DNA from: an uncultured Clostridia bacterium
GTDB lineage: Bacteria > Bacillota > Clostridia > UBA1381
Reading direction: 5' to 3'
Length of the DNA stretch: 64,000 nucleotides
Assembly (NCBI GenBank): GCA_934462715.1
Contig: CAKSIJ010000001.1
Location: 208,931-272,930, forward strand
In this document: positions 43,968 through 53,474 of the stretch, one piece after another
Numbering within the stretch: position 1 is the first letter of the stretch
Layout: each line of letters starts with the position of its first letter
Program-made: the position numbers and the translations under genes
Notes under the pieces: generated by a model
What the model saw: only the letters and a program-made list of their open reading frames with translations
Database searches by the model: none
Told to the model about the DNA's origin: nothing

Positions 43968-44783
43968 TTACAAATGCTTTTTTCTGTAGGCGGACGGTGA
44001 ATCTCCGAAGCATTTCATAAATCTTCTTGAAAAGTAAAACTGATCACAAAAGCCTGTCATATCGCTGATCTGGCTTATAGAGTATCTTTCCTCTACAATC
44101 ATTTTTTCCGCCCAATACAAAACCAGATCCTCAATATAGCTGTGCAGAGTAACTCCGGTTTCTTTTTTAAACTGTCTGCAAAGAGTGCTGCGTGAAACGG
44201 AAAAATGCTCCGCTATGTCCTCCGCTCTCAATTTCATCGACAGGTGAATATTTATATACTTTATAACCTCACTCACAAGCGGAGATCGGTGCGGAATGAT
44301 ACTATCCGTTTTTTCATCTTCCATACACATATCTACGCATTTGTACAAAAGCTCTTTAAGCTTGATAATATCTGAATAATTATCTGCTGACATAATAAAG
44401 CGTTCAGCCTTATTTATCATTTCACTGCCTGCATATACCTCCTTAATTCCGTTTAAACAGCGCAGAAAATCACCGCCTGTGCCTTTATGCATATTAATGT
44501 GAAAGTATATTTGAGTCATTTTATCATCGCAGCTGTATGAAAATTTCAAGCCGATCGGAATCAGATACATATATCCCGGTCTTAATTTTATTTCCTTATC
44601 CTTATATTGGAGCAGTCCCTCTCCGTCCTTTATAAAATACAGCCTTGAAAAGGCAGAGGTTATGTCATTGCTACACCATTGACTGTCAAGCTCAGCATAT
44701 CCGCCCCATGAAATTGTCATTTCCATGTTGCTGAAGCCGTCCGATACCTCCTGCTTTAATAAAATGATGTTCACTTTAAGCAC
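43968..44783 (-). CDS. AraC-family transcriptional regulator
   Basis: 271 aa. An N-terminal cupin-like sensing domain (LRPGYMYLIPIGLKFSY, HINMHKG) precedes a C-terminal AraC domain (about 170-271: LRAEDIAEHFSVSRSTLCRQFKK and SISQISDMTGFCDQFYFSRRF). It begins 12 bases after the stop of the GH28-like gene and is the last gene of that operon, so it probably autoregulates the unit in response to a sugar. Confidence 0.88.
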   Translation of the reverse strand: MLKVNIILLKQEVSDGFSNMEMTISWGGYAELDSQWCSNDITSAFSRLYFIKDGEGLLQYKDKEIKLRPGYMYLIPIGLKFSYSCDDKMTQIYFHINMHKGTGGDFLRCLNGIKEVYAGSEMINKAERFIMSADNYSDIIKLKELLYKCVDMCMEDEKTDSIIPHRSPLVSEVIKYINIHLSMKLRAEDIAEHFSVSRSTLCRQFKKETGVTLHSYIEDLVLYWAEKMIVEERYSISQISDMTGFCDQFYFSRRFMKCFGDSPSAYRKKHL

Positions 44784-44795
44784 GTCCCCTTATCA

Positions 44796-46910
44796 TTACT
44801 CGATTACAAAGTCGCAGAACATATGCGCCGTTTCTGACGGAAGAGTTGATCTGAAAAGCGTGTACGGCATATTCTTGCCCGTGTGCTTTTTAAGCTCCGC
44901 TTCAATCCAGATATGCTTTGCGTCCTTATCTATTCCCATGCTTGCGGCAGGCACTCTCATAACACCGTTCATGTTCTTTGTAAAGGTTGTTTTATATATT
45001 TTCTCAACCTTAGGCTGATTTAAGAACACATATGTTATTTCCCAGTGATTTCCGATTTCTGGAGCAGGCATATATTTGTTGTTCTTCCATTTTACCGACG
45101 GTGCTTCGCCGAAATACGATTCCTCTGCCGAGAAAAGTATCTGGTTGTCGAAAAGCTCCGACGGCTTTGCAGAATACACAACTATATCATAATCCTTTAA
45201 AAGCTCGGAATTAACCTCAAACCAACCGTTTTTAAGCGCAAACTTAACACCTCCCGCATTGTCGCCATAGCAGTCGGTGAAATCAACAATCATTGCACTT
45301 TCGGCATTTTGTGTGAGCGGATATGCAAGCTCAAAATAGAATACGCTCGCCTTTAATTCAATTTTGTCCGAATAACTCTCGATTGCATATTTTCCGGGGC
45401 CTGTTACGATTTCGTATTCTTTTTCCGCTGTCATTCCGGGTTCAAGCGAATAGCAAAGCTTATCCCTGTTAAACTCTGCGGTATTTTTCGGAAATACATT
45501 GATTCCCGAAACTCCGCTCACTGTGGATTTTGTACCGTTATTGATTACAAGCTTAACCTTTCCATGATACTTTCCGTCATTCATCATTTCAAATTCTTTT
45601 GACAGAACAATCTGAGATGTAAGTATTTCATTTTTTACTTCATCGGCAAATGTGATGTTTTTGCAATGTCCGATTACGTCCAGTCCCAATTCCCCGGCAG
45701 ATTTTACCTTTTTGCCGAATGCAACTATATTACCGATAGTTACACCGTCAATGTCAGCCTCCTCGCTGAAGCCGTCTATTCTTGCGCTCAGATTCCTGAA
45801 ATCCTTGCCCTCCTCGCCGACAAGATAGATGTCGTTTACAGTTACGTTTTTAATTCTGCCTTTCTTTGAGTCCTCATTCCAAACAGAATCGGTAATACGG
45901 AAATCAAAAAGCTGTGCGCCCGGTGCGTGTTCGATTCTGATATTCTCAAAGTGTATATCGGAAAGATTTGCACGGTCGCCGTGGTGGATTCCGAACATCG
46001 GATAACAGGTCAGCGAGTGTATTATATCTATATTTCTGTAGGTTATGTTTTTAACCTGTTCGCATCTCAATTCAACGCCGACCTCAATCGGACGCGCCAT
46101 ATCGTTCCAAAGCGTGCATTTTTCAAACAGTATGTTTTCAACGTCGCCGGTATCAAATGCCTTTAAAACAAGACAATCGTCATAAGTTCTGATAAAACAG
46201 TCATGCACATAAACGTTTCTGCTTCCGCAGACATCGCAGCCGTCGGAATTTCCGCGGCAGCCTATTACCTTTATATTGTTAACCTCAACATCATCGCAGC
46301 CGTTGAGTCTGAAGCTCCAATTGCACGAATCAAATATGCAGATGTCCTCAACAGTAACGTTTTTACAGCCGAGTATGTCAAGGCATCTCGTCATGTCCTC
46401 CGGAAGTCCTCTTGTATACTTAGCCATTGAGAGTATGCCCGAACCGCAGATTTTGAGATTATTTACATTCTTTGCAACGATTCTTCCGTTAACTACGGTA
46501 TCGTGCGCTATGTATACAACGGTATTGTCCTTGTCTATTGCGAGCTCGTCAATATCGTATTCCGGCTTATCGAATACTATTACATTGTCATATTCCGAAA
46601 AATCATATTCTTTCTTTTCCGACACAAACACCAAAACTGTTTCGTCAAGCTCCTCGTTGATTTCAACCGACACCTTCATGCCCTTGTCAAGTGTAAAGCT
46701 TACCTTGTTACCCGAAAAGTCAGCCTTGATTCCGAGCGACAGCGGTCTTACCTTTACACTTTGAACCCGGCAGTCATATTCAAATTCAAAGTCTGTTTTT
46801 CCGTCCGCTTCAATGCGGCAGATACGGCAGTTTTTAAATCCGTGGTACGGCGGCGGCAATACAGCCGTTCCGTTTAATTTAACCTCTCTTTTGTTTGCAA
46901 AACACTTCAT
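44796..46910 (-). CDS. GH28-like right-handed beta-helix protein, paralogue
   Basis: 704 aa, no signal peptide. Same plan as the protein at 11068-13341: N-terminal sandwich, beta-helix with N-x-D in RGNSDGCDVCGS (about 223) and DD in RTYDDCLVLKAF (about 243), then a beta-rich C-terminal part. The GHG histidine and RIK motif of classical polygalacturonases are again not visible. AAAGGAG precedes the start. The neighbours, a metallophosphoesterase and an AraC regulator, form a small separate sugar operon. Substrate unknown. Confidence 0.6.
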   Translation of the reverse strand: MKCFANKREVKLNGTAVLPPPYHGFKNCRICRIEADGKTDFEFEYDCRVQSVKVRPLSLGIKADFSGNKVSFTLDKGMKVSVEINEELDETVLVFVSEKKEYDFSEYDNVIVFDKPEYDIDELAIDKDNTVVYIAHDTVVNGRIVAKNVNNLKICGSGILSMAKYTRGLPEDMTRCLDILGCKNVTVEDICIFDSCNWSFRLNGCDDVEVNNIKVIGCRGNSDGCDVCGSRNVYVHDCFIRTYDDCLVLKAFDTGDVENILFEKCTLWNDMARPIEVGVELRCEQVKNITYRNIDIIHSLTCYPMFGIHHGDRANLSDIHFENIRIEHAPGAQLFDFRITDSVWNEDSKKGRIKNVTVNDIYLVGEEGKDFRNLSARIDGFSEEADIDGVTIGNIVAFGKKVKSAGELGLDVIGHCKNITFADEVKNEILTSQIVLSKEFEMMNDGKYHGKVKLVINNGTKSTVSGVSGINVFPKNTAEFNRDKLCYSLEPGMTAEKEYEIVTGPGKYAIESYSDKIELKASVFYFELAYPLTQNAESAMIVDFTDCYGDNAGGVKFALKNGWFEVNSELLKDYDIVVYSAKPSELFDNQILFSAEESYFGEAPSVKWKNNKYMPAPEIGNHWEITYVFLNQPKVEKIYKTTFTKNMNGVMRVPAASMGIDKDAKHIWIEAELKKHTGKNMPYTLFRSTLPSETAHMFCDFVIE

Positions 46911-46933
46911 AATCGTATCTCCTTTTAGATTGC

Positions 46934-48019
46934 TTATTTTTTTATTTCAATTTTTTCCGTAATTTCTTCGTCCGAATCGGTGAATGTAACCGTAACGGAA
47001 TCGTTCCCGAATTCAACTCCGCATCCGCCGTAATAATTATTCTCTCTGTCCAATACGGATGAAACAACAACGGGTGACGGGTGTCCGAGATGATCGTGTT
47101 CATCGTTCGGGCTGCTTACATATCTTTCATGCATATGTCCGCAAAGCATTGCGTGCGGCTTGACATTTTCTTTCAAAAGGCTTGCCCATTCCCTATAAAT
47201 ATCTTCTTCAATATTGAACGGATCTCCGATTTTTTCCGTGAACGGATTGTGTGCTATAACAATCTTTGTATTAACGTCCGGGTGATTGTATTCGCCGTCG
47301 GCATTCTTGATTACGCTTTTAATAAACTCAATCTGTCTTTCTCTGAACCCGTGACAGCAAACCAAATGACCGTATTCTTTATATGAATCGTCCTTATCCT
47401 CGCCGCTGTCAAGAACCATTCCCCAAATTGAGCCGAGTCTGAACGTGTAATATGTATTTCCGTTGTCTGTCGGTGTGTAATCGGGAAACAATTCCGCACA
47501 AGCTCCTCTCATATCATGATTTCCTCTTGAAAATACAACCGGCTTTTCTCCGTTTGTCAGTCCCGCTATTTCAAATATTGTATTGAAATTTTCAAGCTTG
47601 CTGCTGTCGTCCTGAATGTCACCGTTTAATACCAAAAAATCAATATCTCCGTAAGCCTTTGCAGCTTTTACCGGCTCATCGGCATTGCCGTGAGTATCAG
47701 CAACAAGATATGCCCTTGCACTTTCGCTTTTTACCGGATAAAATTTATAGGTATGCGAGCTTTCCTCGCTTACCTTTGGAAAATACGGTGGTCTGTCGAT
47801 TACAGCTCTTTCATATACGGTGTATTCGCCCGCCTTATCAAGCTCGCTCATCGGAACGCTTATTTTATGCACAGGCTTTGCAGATCTCATTATGCCGTTT
47901 ACTTCGTCATAATAACACTTATCACCTATCTTTACCCACATAATCGACGGTTCCGCCACCAATACCGTGATTTCGTATCTGTTTTTGATCGCAAACACGC
48001 ATGGTTTTGTTTTTAACAT
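46934..48019 (-). CDS. Calcineurin-like metallophosphoesterase
   Basis: 361 aa. An N-terminal beta-sandwich (about 1-95) is followed by a metallophosphoesterase domain with VADTHGN, LNGDIQDD, FSRGNHDMRG, IAHNPF and CGHMHE, the full set of metal ligands. No signal peptide. In sugar loci such proteins are thought to remove phosphate or act on phosphodiester-linked sugars, but no substrate is established. The start at 48019 follows GGAAG; an upstream in-frame ATG (48052) has no site. First gene of the operon that continues into the GH28-like and AraC genes. Confidence 0.75.
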   Translation of the reverse strand: MLKTKPCVFAIKNRYEITVLVAEPSIMWVKIGDKCYYDEVNGIMRSAKPVHKISVPMSELDKAGEYTVYERAVIDRPPYFPKVSEESSHTYKFYPVKSESARAYLVADTHGNADEPVKAAKAYGDIDFLVLNGDIQDDSSKLENFNTIFEIAGLTNGEKPVVFSRGNHDMRGACAELFPDYTPTDNGNTYYTFRLGSIWGMVLDSGEDKDDSYKEYGHLVCCHGFRERQIEFIKSVIKNADGEYNHPDVNTKIVIAHNPFTEKIGDPFNIEEDIYREWASLLKENVKPHAMLCGHMHERYVSSPNDEHDHLGHPSPVVVSSVLDRENNYYGGCGVEFGNDSVTVTFTDSDEEITEKIEIKK

Positions 48020-48090
48020 CGTTAATCTTCCTTTCCGATTTTTGTAAACCAATCCGTTTCACTGCTTCTACAATAAAATAATCGTTGCAT

Positions 48091-48119
48091 ATTATAACAC
48101 AAAATCAATAACAAATCAA
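48091..48119 (-). promoter_or_regulatory. Promoter of the phosphoesterase/GH28-like operon
   Basis: Minus strand TTGATT (48114-48119), 17 bases, TATAAT (48091-48096), about 70 bases upstream of the start at 48019. Confidence 0.6.
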
Positions 48120-48176
48120 GCGTTTATAAAAAATTCTTGCCGACATTGATACTTTAGCACATAAATGCAGCATTTT

Positions 48177-48205
48177 TGAATCATTTTCAATTTTTTTCCA
48201 ATCTA
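48177..48205 (+). promoter_or_regulatory. Possible sigma-G-like promoter of spoVT
   Basis: TGAATC (48177-48182), 16 bases, CAATCTA (48199-48205) is close to the forespore sigma-F/G pattern. spoVT of Bacillus is a sigma-G gene, so this would fit, but the match is short. Confidence 0.3.
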
Positions 48206-48286
48206 ATTAATGATACAATTTACATAAAACTACTTTTTTTGCAAACACTAACCTTGTAAAATTAAAGAAAGGGAGATATTAAATAT

Positions 48287-48826
48287 ATGAAAGCAACAGG
48301 AATTGTCAGACGTATAGATGATTTGGGCAGAGTGGTTATACCGAAAGAAATAAGAAGAACGATGCGTATAAGAGAGGGAGATCCGCTTGAAATCTTCACC
48401 GAAAAGGACGGAGAGGTTATTTTCAAAAAGTATTCGCCCATAGGCGAGCTCGGCGATTTTGCCGTTACCTATGCCGATACTCTTTCAAAAACCGCCGGAA
48501 AGGGTATTCTTATTACCGACAGAGATAACATTATTGCGGTTTCCGGGCTTCCGAAAAAGGAGCTTATGGAAAAAAGGGTCAGCAGAGATATCGAAAATGT
48601 CATGAGCGAAAAATCGCCGTATAAATCGCAGGGCAGCAATCGGGGGCTTTCAATTGCGGACGGCGTTGACAAATATAATGCCGGCGTGGTTGTACCTATC
48701 GTTTCGGAGGGTGACACAATCGGCTCTGTTATATTTGTCATGAATGACGGCGAGCAGGTTGGCGAGGTGGAAACAAAGCTTGCCGAGTCAGCCGCCGGTT
48801 TTCTCGGCAGACACATGGAGGGTTAA
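48287..48826 (+). CDS. spoVT: Stage V sporulation protein T
   Basis: 179 aa, the usual size. An AbrB-type swapped-hairpin DNA-binding domain (1 to about 50: TGIVRRIDDLGRVVIPKEIRR) is joined to a GAF-like C-terminal domain (about 55-179, VVVPIVSEGDTIGSV). SpoVT modulates forespore gene expression late in sporulation, so the organism is probably a spore former. GGGAGA precedes the start. It is a single-gene unit. Confidence 0.95.
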   Translation: MKATGIVRRIDDLGRVVIPKEIRRTMRIREGDPLEIFTEKDGEVIFKKYSPIGELGDFAVTYADTLSKTAGKGILITDRDNIIAVSGLPKKELMEKRVSRDIENVMSEKSPYKSQGSNRGLSIADGVDKYNAGVVVPIVSEGDTIGSVIFVMNDGEQVGEVETKLAESAAGFLGRHMEG

Positions 48827-48969
48827 TCGGTTTGCCCGGCATGTATACAACCGATACGTGAGCTGTTTTATTTATATTTCACTGCGTTTTCCGCTGTCGG
48901 AAATCTGCATACGGATATAAATAACAGCTTGCGTATTTTTTTATTTCTTTCATACATCTTTCATGGCTC

Positions 48970-48998
48970 TTGACATCGGCGGAAATTTATGATATTAT
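48970..48998 (+). promoter_or_regulatory. Promoter of the stalk-domain protein and apbE
   Basis: TTGACA (48970-48975), 17 bases, TATTAT (48993-48998), a near-consensus vegetative promoter 86 bases before the start at 49084. Confidence 0.7.
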
Positions 48999-49083
48999 TA
49001 TTGTATAATAAAATCGTGATTTTTTCGGTAAATATTCACAACGGCACTTTTCTGCCGTACTTAATTTGAAAGGAATGTTTTAT

Positions 49084-49515
49084 ATGAAAAAAACAATTGC
49101 ATTACTTATGGCTTCAATACTTACATTCGGCGGCGTTTCCGCTTATGCTGCAAAGGACGTTACCGTTATGCTTGACGGTGAAAAAATGGAATTTGACGTA
49201 AACCCGTTTATAGAGGACGACAGAACTCTTGTTCCCATGAGAGCGATTTTTGAAGCAGTCGGCGCACAGATAACCTGGGAGGAAGGCGAAAGAACCGTAA
49301 TTGCCTTGCAGAAAAAAGATTCTTCCTTCAATTCCATAGCAATTCAGATAGATACCGAATATGCCTTTGTCAACAGCGAAAGAAAGGATCTTGACGTACC
49401 GGCAAGAATAGTAAATGACAGAACCTTTGTGCCCCTGCGCTTTGTTATGGAAGAACTGGGAGCTGATGTAACATGGGATTCCGACAGCTACACGGTATAT
49501 ATAAAAACAAAGTAG
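49084..49515 (+). CDS. Secreted copper-amine-oxidase-type stalk-domain protein
   Basis: 143 aa. Signal peptide (about 1-22, ending AYAA) followed by one stalk domain (copper amine oxidase N-terminal type): VMLDGEKMEFD, DRTLVPMRAIFEAVGAQITW and DRTFVPLRFVMEELGADVTW. Two such half-repeats make the whole mature protein. In clostridia these domains are cell-surface modules; no enzymatic part is present. The start at 49084 follows GAAAGGA; a TTG six codons upstream is weaker. Confidence 0.85.
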   Translation: MKKTIALLMASILTFGGVSAYAAKDVTVMLDGEKMEFDVNPFIEDDRTLVPMRAIFEAVGAQITWEEGERTVIALQKKDSSFNSIAIQIDTEYAFVNSERKDLDVPARIVNDRTFVPLRFVMEELGADVTWDSDSYTVYIKTK

Positions 49516-49538
49516 TATTCCCGATCTGTTAACAGACT

Positions 49539-50576
49539 ATGAAAATTATATTCAAGCAGAAAAAAATATATTTTGCCGCTGCACTTCTGCTGTTGATATG
49601 CTTTGTAATCGCACTTGCACATTCGGGCGGAAGCTGTACGGTAACAGTAACCGACGCTTTGGACACAGTATCGGACATAACCGTTTACGGCGGATTGAAC
49701 TCCCGAAAAACCGCCGAGGGCTGTGCGGACATTATAAGAAAATATGACAGTCTGCTATCGGTAAGCCGACCTGAGAGTGAAATCTGCCGTTTTAACAGCA
49801 GTGATTCGGGTTTTCGCTTTTCCGATGAAGTTTACGGAATGATAAAAAGCTGCAACGATTTATACCTTGACACAAACGGCAGCTTTGATATAACCGTAGG
49901 TGCTGTTTCCAAACTGTGGGCAGCCGCATTTTTATCGCAAAAGCTGCCGGACAGTGATAAGCTTGTAAAAGCTTCCGCCTTAACGGATTATTCTTCACTC
50001 GTCTTTGATGATGACAGCAATACGGTAACAAAAACCGTACCCGGGCAGGAAATCAGCGCAGGCGCTGTGGCAAAGGGGTTTATTTCGGACAAAATCGCAG
50101 ATTATCTGAAAACCGAAAATGTACGTGGCGCATTAATTGATCTCGGCGGCAACATATATGTGTGCGGAAATAACGGCAAAAAAAATTCATGGAACATAGG
50201 CATACAGAATCCGAATGATTCTTCCGCACTTGTCGGTCTTTTGACCTTGGACAGCGGCTTCGTTATCACCTCCGGCGATTATCAGAGATTTATGATTTCT
50301 GACGGTGTACGGTATCACCACATTCTCGACGCAAAAACAGGATACCCTGCAAGAAGCGGTATCAGAAGCGTTACGATAGTATCCGACAACGGATTTGCCG
50401 GCGACTCATTAAGTACCGCCTGCTTTATTTCGGAGCTTGAAAAAGGAATTGAGCTTGTGAAAAAAAACAGTGTTTATGCAGTATTTGTAACAGAAAACAA
50501 CGATGTTTTTTATTCAAAGGAACTGGAAGAAATCTTCACAAAATCGGACGGCAGTTTTTCTTACATAGCATTTTAG
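49539..50576 (+). CDS. apbE: FAD:protein FMN transferase (ApbE)
   Basis: 345 aa. An N-terminal membrane segment (about 10-27) anchors a periplasm-side ApbE domain with GGLNSRKTAEG, SAGAVAKGFISDKIADYL, ALIDLGGNIYVCG and the HILDAKTGYPA motif. It transfers FMN from FAD to a threonine of flavoproteins such as RNF or other extracytoplasmic electron carriers. No obvious target flavoprotein is encoded nearby. It follows the stalk-domain gene after 23 bases. Confidence 0.9.
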   Translation: MKIIFKQKKIYFAAALLLLICFVIALAHSGGSCTVTVTDALDTVSDITVYGGLNSRKTAEGCADIIRKYDSLLSVSRPESEICRFNSSDSGFRFSDEVYGMIKSCNDLYLDTNGSFDITVGAVSKLWAAAFLSQKLPDSDKLVKASALTDYSSLVFDDDSNTVTKTVPGQEISAGAVAKGFISDKIADYLKTENVRGALIDLGGNIYVCGNNGKKNSWNIGIQNPNDSSALVGLLTLDSGFVITSGDYQRFMISDGVRYHHILDAKTGYPARSGIRSVTIVSDNGFAGDSLSTACFISELEKGIELVKKNSVYAVFVTENNDVFYSKELEEIFTKSDGSFSYIAF

Positions 50577-50716
50577 GCTTCAAACGGCAATTTGCGAGCC
50601 TTAATGCAGCAAACGATACAATCGGACATTCGGCATGAACTTATATGTTATTGACATAAATGAACGGAAATTCAATGTGCCGTACATAAACGGCAGCAAA
50701 AGAACGGAGGATTCAC

Positions 50717-52048
50717 ATGGCAAATATCAAAGAATTTTGCGGATACAGATACAACCCCAATAAAAATATAAATCTGGGAAACGTTATGGCTCCGCCGTAT
50801 GACACCGTCACAGACTCTGAAATTGATGAGCTTTACAAGTCAAATGAATATAATGTAATCCGTCTTTCAAAGGGCAAGGCTTTTGAAAACGACACGGACG
50901 CTGACAACTGCTACACCAGAGCCGCCGCTTATCTGAATCAATGGATCAAAGACGGTATTCTTGTAAAAGAAGAAAAGCCGGTTCTGTATCTTTACGAGCA
51001 AAGGGTAAAATACAACGAAACGACATTTATAAACCACGGAATTGCCGCACTTCTCGAGCTTTCCGAGCTTTCGGAACGCGAGGTTATCACCTGCGAGCTT
51101 CCTTCGATAAGCGCAACACGTGACCGTTTTAAGCTTTTATCCGAAATGAAAGCCGATGTTGATATGATTAACTGTATGTACATCGATCCCGAAAAAAGTC
51201 TTTCTTCTCTGGAAAATGCTTATTCCGAGCGAGAACCGGATATTTCATTCACAACCGAGGAGAACGTAATAGATACAATGACGGAGCACCGTATCTGGAT
51301 AATCGATAACCCCGATACTATTGAATACGTTAAGGATATTATACGAAGCAAAACCTTCTTTATCACTGACGGTCACAACAGATATGCAACCGCACTGGAA
51401 TACCGCAATTACTGTAAGGAAAACGATCCCGATTATAACGAAAATTCCGGTTGTAACTACATCATGGCTTTCTGCGCCAACGCTTACGGCAACAGAATGG
51501 TACAGCTCCCTGTTCACAGAATGTTGTCGGCTTCAAAAAAATTCACCGAGGAATATTTTGTTGCCTGTGCGCAGGATAACTTTAAGGTTGAAAAGATAAT
51601 TGTCGACACGGCGGTTGACAATCTTAACGATATTATGAAAAAGCAAATTGCAACAGTGAGAATGGAAACCAAATTTGCGGTTTACTGCGGAGGAGAATAC
51701 TTCTACCGTCTTACTCTTACGAATAAAAACTTAGTCAAGGCTCTGCACCCGGATAAATCCTCCGCATACTGTGCTCTTGACGTTACCGTTTTCAACAAGC
51801 TTATTCTTGAAGATATTTTCAATATATCGGAAGAAAAATATGATGATTATGTACAGTACACCAAAAGAAGTTCAAAAGGCGTTAATGCCGTTAAAAATCA
51901 TGAAGCTTCATGCCTGTTTGTGATGAATCCGGTAAAGGCGGAACAAATAAGAGAGGTGGCACTCTCCGGTGAGGTTATGCCCGACCGCTCGATTTATATC
52001 TTCCCCAAACCGGCAACCGGCGTAATCATCAATGTACTTGATGGCTAA
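50717..52048 (+). CDS. DUF1015 family protein
   Basis: 443 aa. It begins IKEFCGYRYNPNKN and has MAPPYDTVTD and FFITDGHNRYATALEYRN, which are signatures of DUF1015. The family is widespread in anaerobes and its function is not known to me; the DGHNRYATA loop suggests a catalytic or binding site. GGAGG precedes the start. It lies 36 bases before aroA, so the two may be co-transcribed. Confidence 0.85.
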   Translation: MANIKEFCGYRYNPNKNINLGNVMAPPYDTVTDSEIDELYKSNEYNVIRLSKGKAFENDTDADNCYTRAAAYLNQWIKDGILVKEEKPVLYLYEQRVKYNETTFINHGIAALLELSELSEREVITCELPSISATRDRFKLLSEMKADVDMINCMYIDPEKSLSSLENAYSEREPDISFTTEENVIDTMTEHRIWIIDNPDTIEYVKDIIRSKTFFITDGHNRYATALEYRNYCKENDPDYNENSGCNYIMAFCANAYGNRMVQLPVHRMLSASKKFTEEYFVACAQDNFKVEKIIVDTAVDNLNDIMKKQIATVRMETKFAVYCGGEYFYRLTLTNKNLVKALHPDKSSAYCALDVTVFNKLILEDIFNISEEKYDDYVQYTKRSSKGVNAVKNHEASCLFVMNPVKAEQIREVALSGEVMPDRSIYIFPKPATGVIINVLDG

Positions 52049-52084
52049 ATACTCTGATTAAAGCAGAAAGGAATAAACACAGCA

Positions 52085-53269
52085 ATGGACGTTACGCTTT
52101 CACCCTGCAAATTAAAGGGACATATAAATGCAATATCTTCAAAATCCTTTGCACACAGAATGATCATTTCTGCGGCGCTTTGCAGCGAACCTACACATAT
52201 AATCCTCAATACATTTTCGGAGGACATCAACGCAACCTTAAAATGCATTGAAGCCTTAGGTGCCGGAGTAAAACACGTCAATGACGGAATAATCATCACT
52301 CCCGTAAACCGTACCTCACCGCCCGAAAACCCGGTTCTTAACTGCTGTGAAAGCGGCTCGACCGCACGTTTTATTATTCCTGTCGCCTCAACATTCTGCC
52401 CGGAATTTACAGCAACCGGCAGCGGCAGACTGCCCGAAAGACCTTTTTCGCCGCTTATATATCAGATGAATCTGCACGGTGTAACTGCCGACAGCGATAA
52501 GTTGCCGATACACTGCCGCGGTATACTTGAACCCGGAAAATATGAGCTTGCCGGTGACATCAGCTCTCAATACATAACCGGTCTTATGCTGGCACTGCCC
52601 CAATGCAGAGGTAACAGCGAAATTGTACTCACCTCCCCCCTTGAATCTTCGGCGTATGTTGACATAACTGCGGAGGTGCTGTCAACATTCGGAATAACTG
52701 TTGAAAAAAATAAATCCGGATATGCAATCACATCATCGGACTATATTTCACCCAAAGAAACAGCGGTAGAGGGTGACTGGTCAAATGCCGCTTTCTGGCT
52801 TGCGGCCGATATGCTTTGCGGCGGAGTTACGGTTGACGGATTGAATCCCGACAGCGTTCAAGGAGATAAAGCCTTTTCGGACGTTGCCGGCAGTGACATT
52901 ATCGACGCACGCGAAATCCCCGATCTTGTTCCGATTCTTGCAGTTGTTGCCTGCGCAAGGCACGGCAGAACACAGATTATTAACGCTCAAAGACTTCGCT
53001 TAAAGGAAAGCGACAGAATTAAAACAGTCTGCTCGGTGCTCTCCTCTCTCGGAGCGGATATTTCGGAAACTGAGGACGGTCTTGTTATTGTCGGTCACGG
53101 CAGTCTGAAAGGAGGTATTTGCAACGGCTTTAACGATCACAGAATTGTTATGTCCTGCGCAATAGCTTCTCTTATATGCGAAAACAGCGTGACTGTTCAC
53201 GGTGCTGAGGCTGTCAATAAATCCTATCCGAATTTTTTTCACGATTTTGAATCGCTTAAAATTAATTGA
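52085..53269 (+). CDS. aroA: 3-phosphoshikimate 1-carboxyvinyltransferase (EPSP synthase)
   Basis: 394 aa, slightly short for AroA (about 425-430). It has the SKSFAHRMIISAAL N-terminal motif, NCCESGSTARFIIPVA, the GRLPERPFSPL loop, EGDWSNAAFWLAA and LRLKESDRIKTV, so all main substrate-binding blocks are present. It makes EPSP from shikimate 3-phosphate and PEP in aromatic amino-acid synthesis. No other shikimate gene is in the window. A terminator follows directly. Confidence 0.93.
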   Translation: MDVTLSPCKLKGHINAISSKSFAHRMIISAALCSEPTHIILNTFSEDINATLKCIEALGAGVKHVNDGIIITPVNRTSPPENPVLNCCESGSTARFIIPVASTFCPEFTATGSGRLPERPFSPLIYQMNLHGVTADSDKLPIHCRGILEPGKYELAGDISSQYITGLMLALPQCRGNSEIVLTSPLESSAYVDITAEVLSTFGITVEKNKSGYAITSSDYISPKETAVEGDWSNAAFWLAADMLCGGVTVDGLNPDSVQGDKAFSDVAGSDIIDAREIPDLVPILAVVACARHGRTQIINAQRLRLKESDRIKTVCSVLSSLGADISETEDGLVIVGHGSLKGGICNGFNDHRIVMSCAIASLICENSVTVHGAEAVNKSYPNFFHDFESLKIN

Positions 53270-53283
53270 AAATATACCCATAC

Positions 53284-53316
53284 AGCGGCTTGTAATTTCA
53301 AGCCGCTTCTTTATTG
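53284..53316 (+). terminator. Terminator after aroA
   Basis: AGCGGCTTG (53284-53292) pairs with CAAGCCGCT (53299-53307), followed by TCTTTATT. Confidence 0.8.
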
Positions 53317-53474
53317 CAAAATTTTCATATCAAATTGCAGAATATTACAAGAATTTACGTTGAAACAATGATATTATAAGTATAATAATGCATATTGAAA
53401 TATAAATAATTCCAGCAGAGAAACAACATTCTCATTTTTTATTAAAAAATAAACTAAATAAACACTTACCCGTA

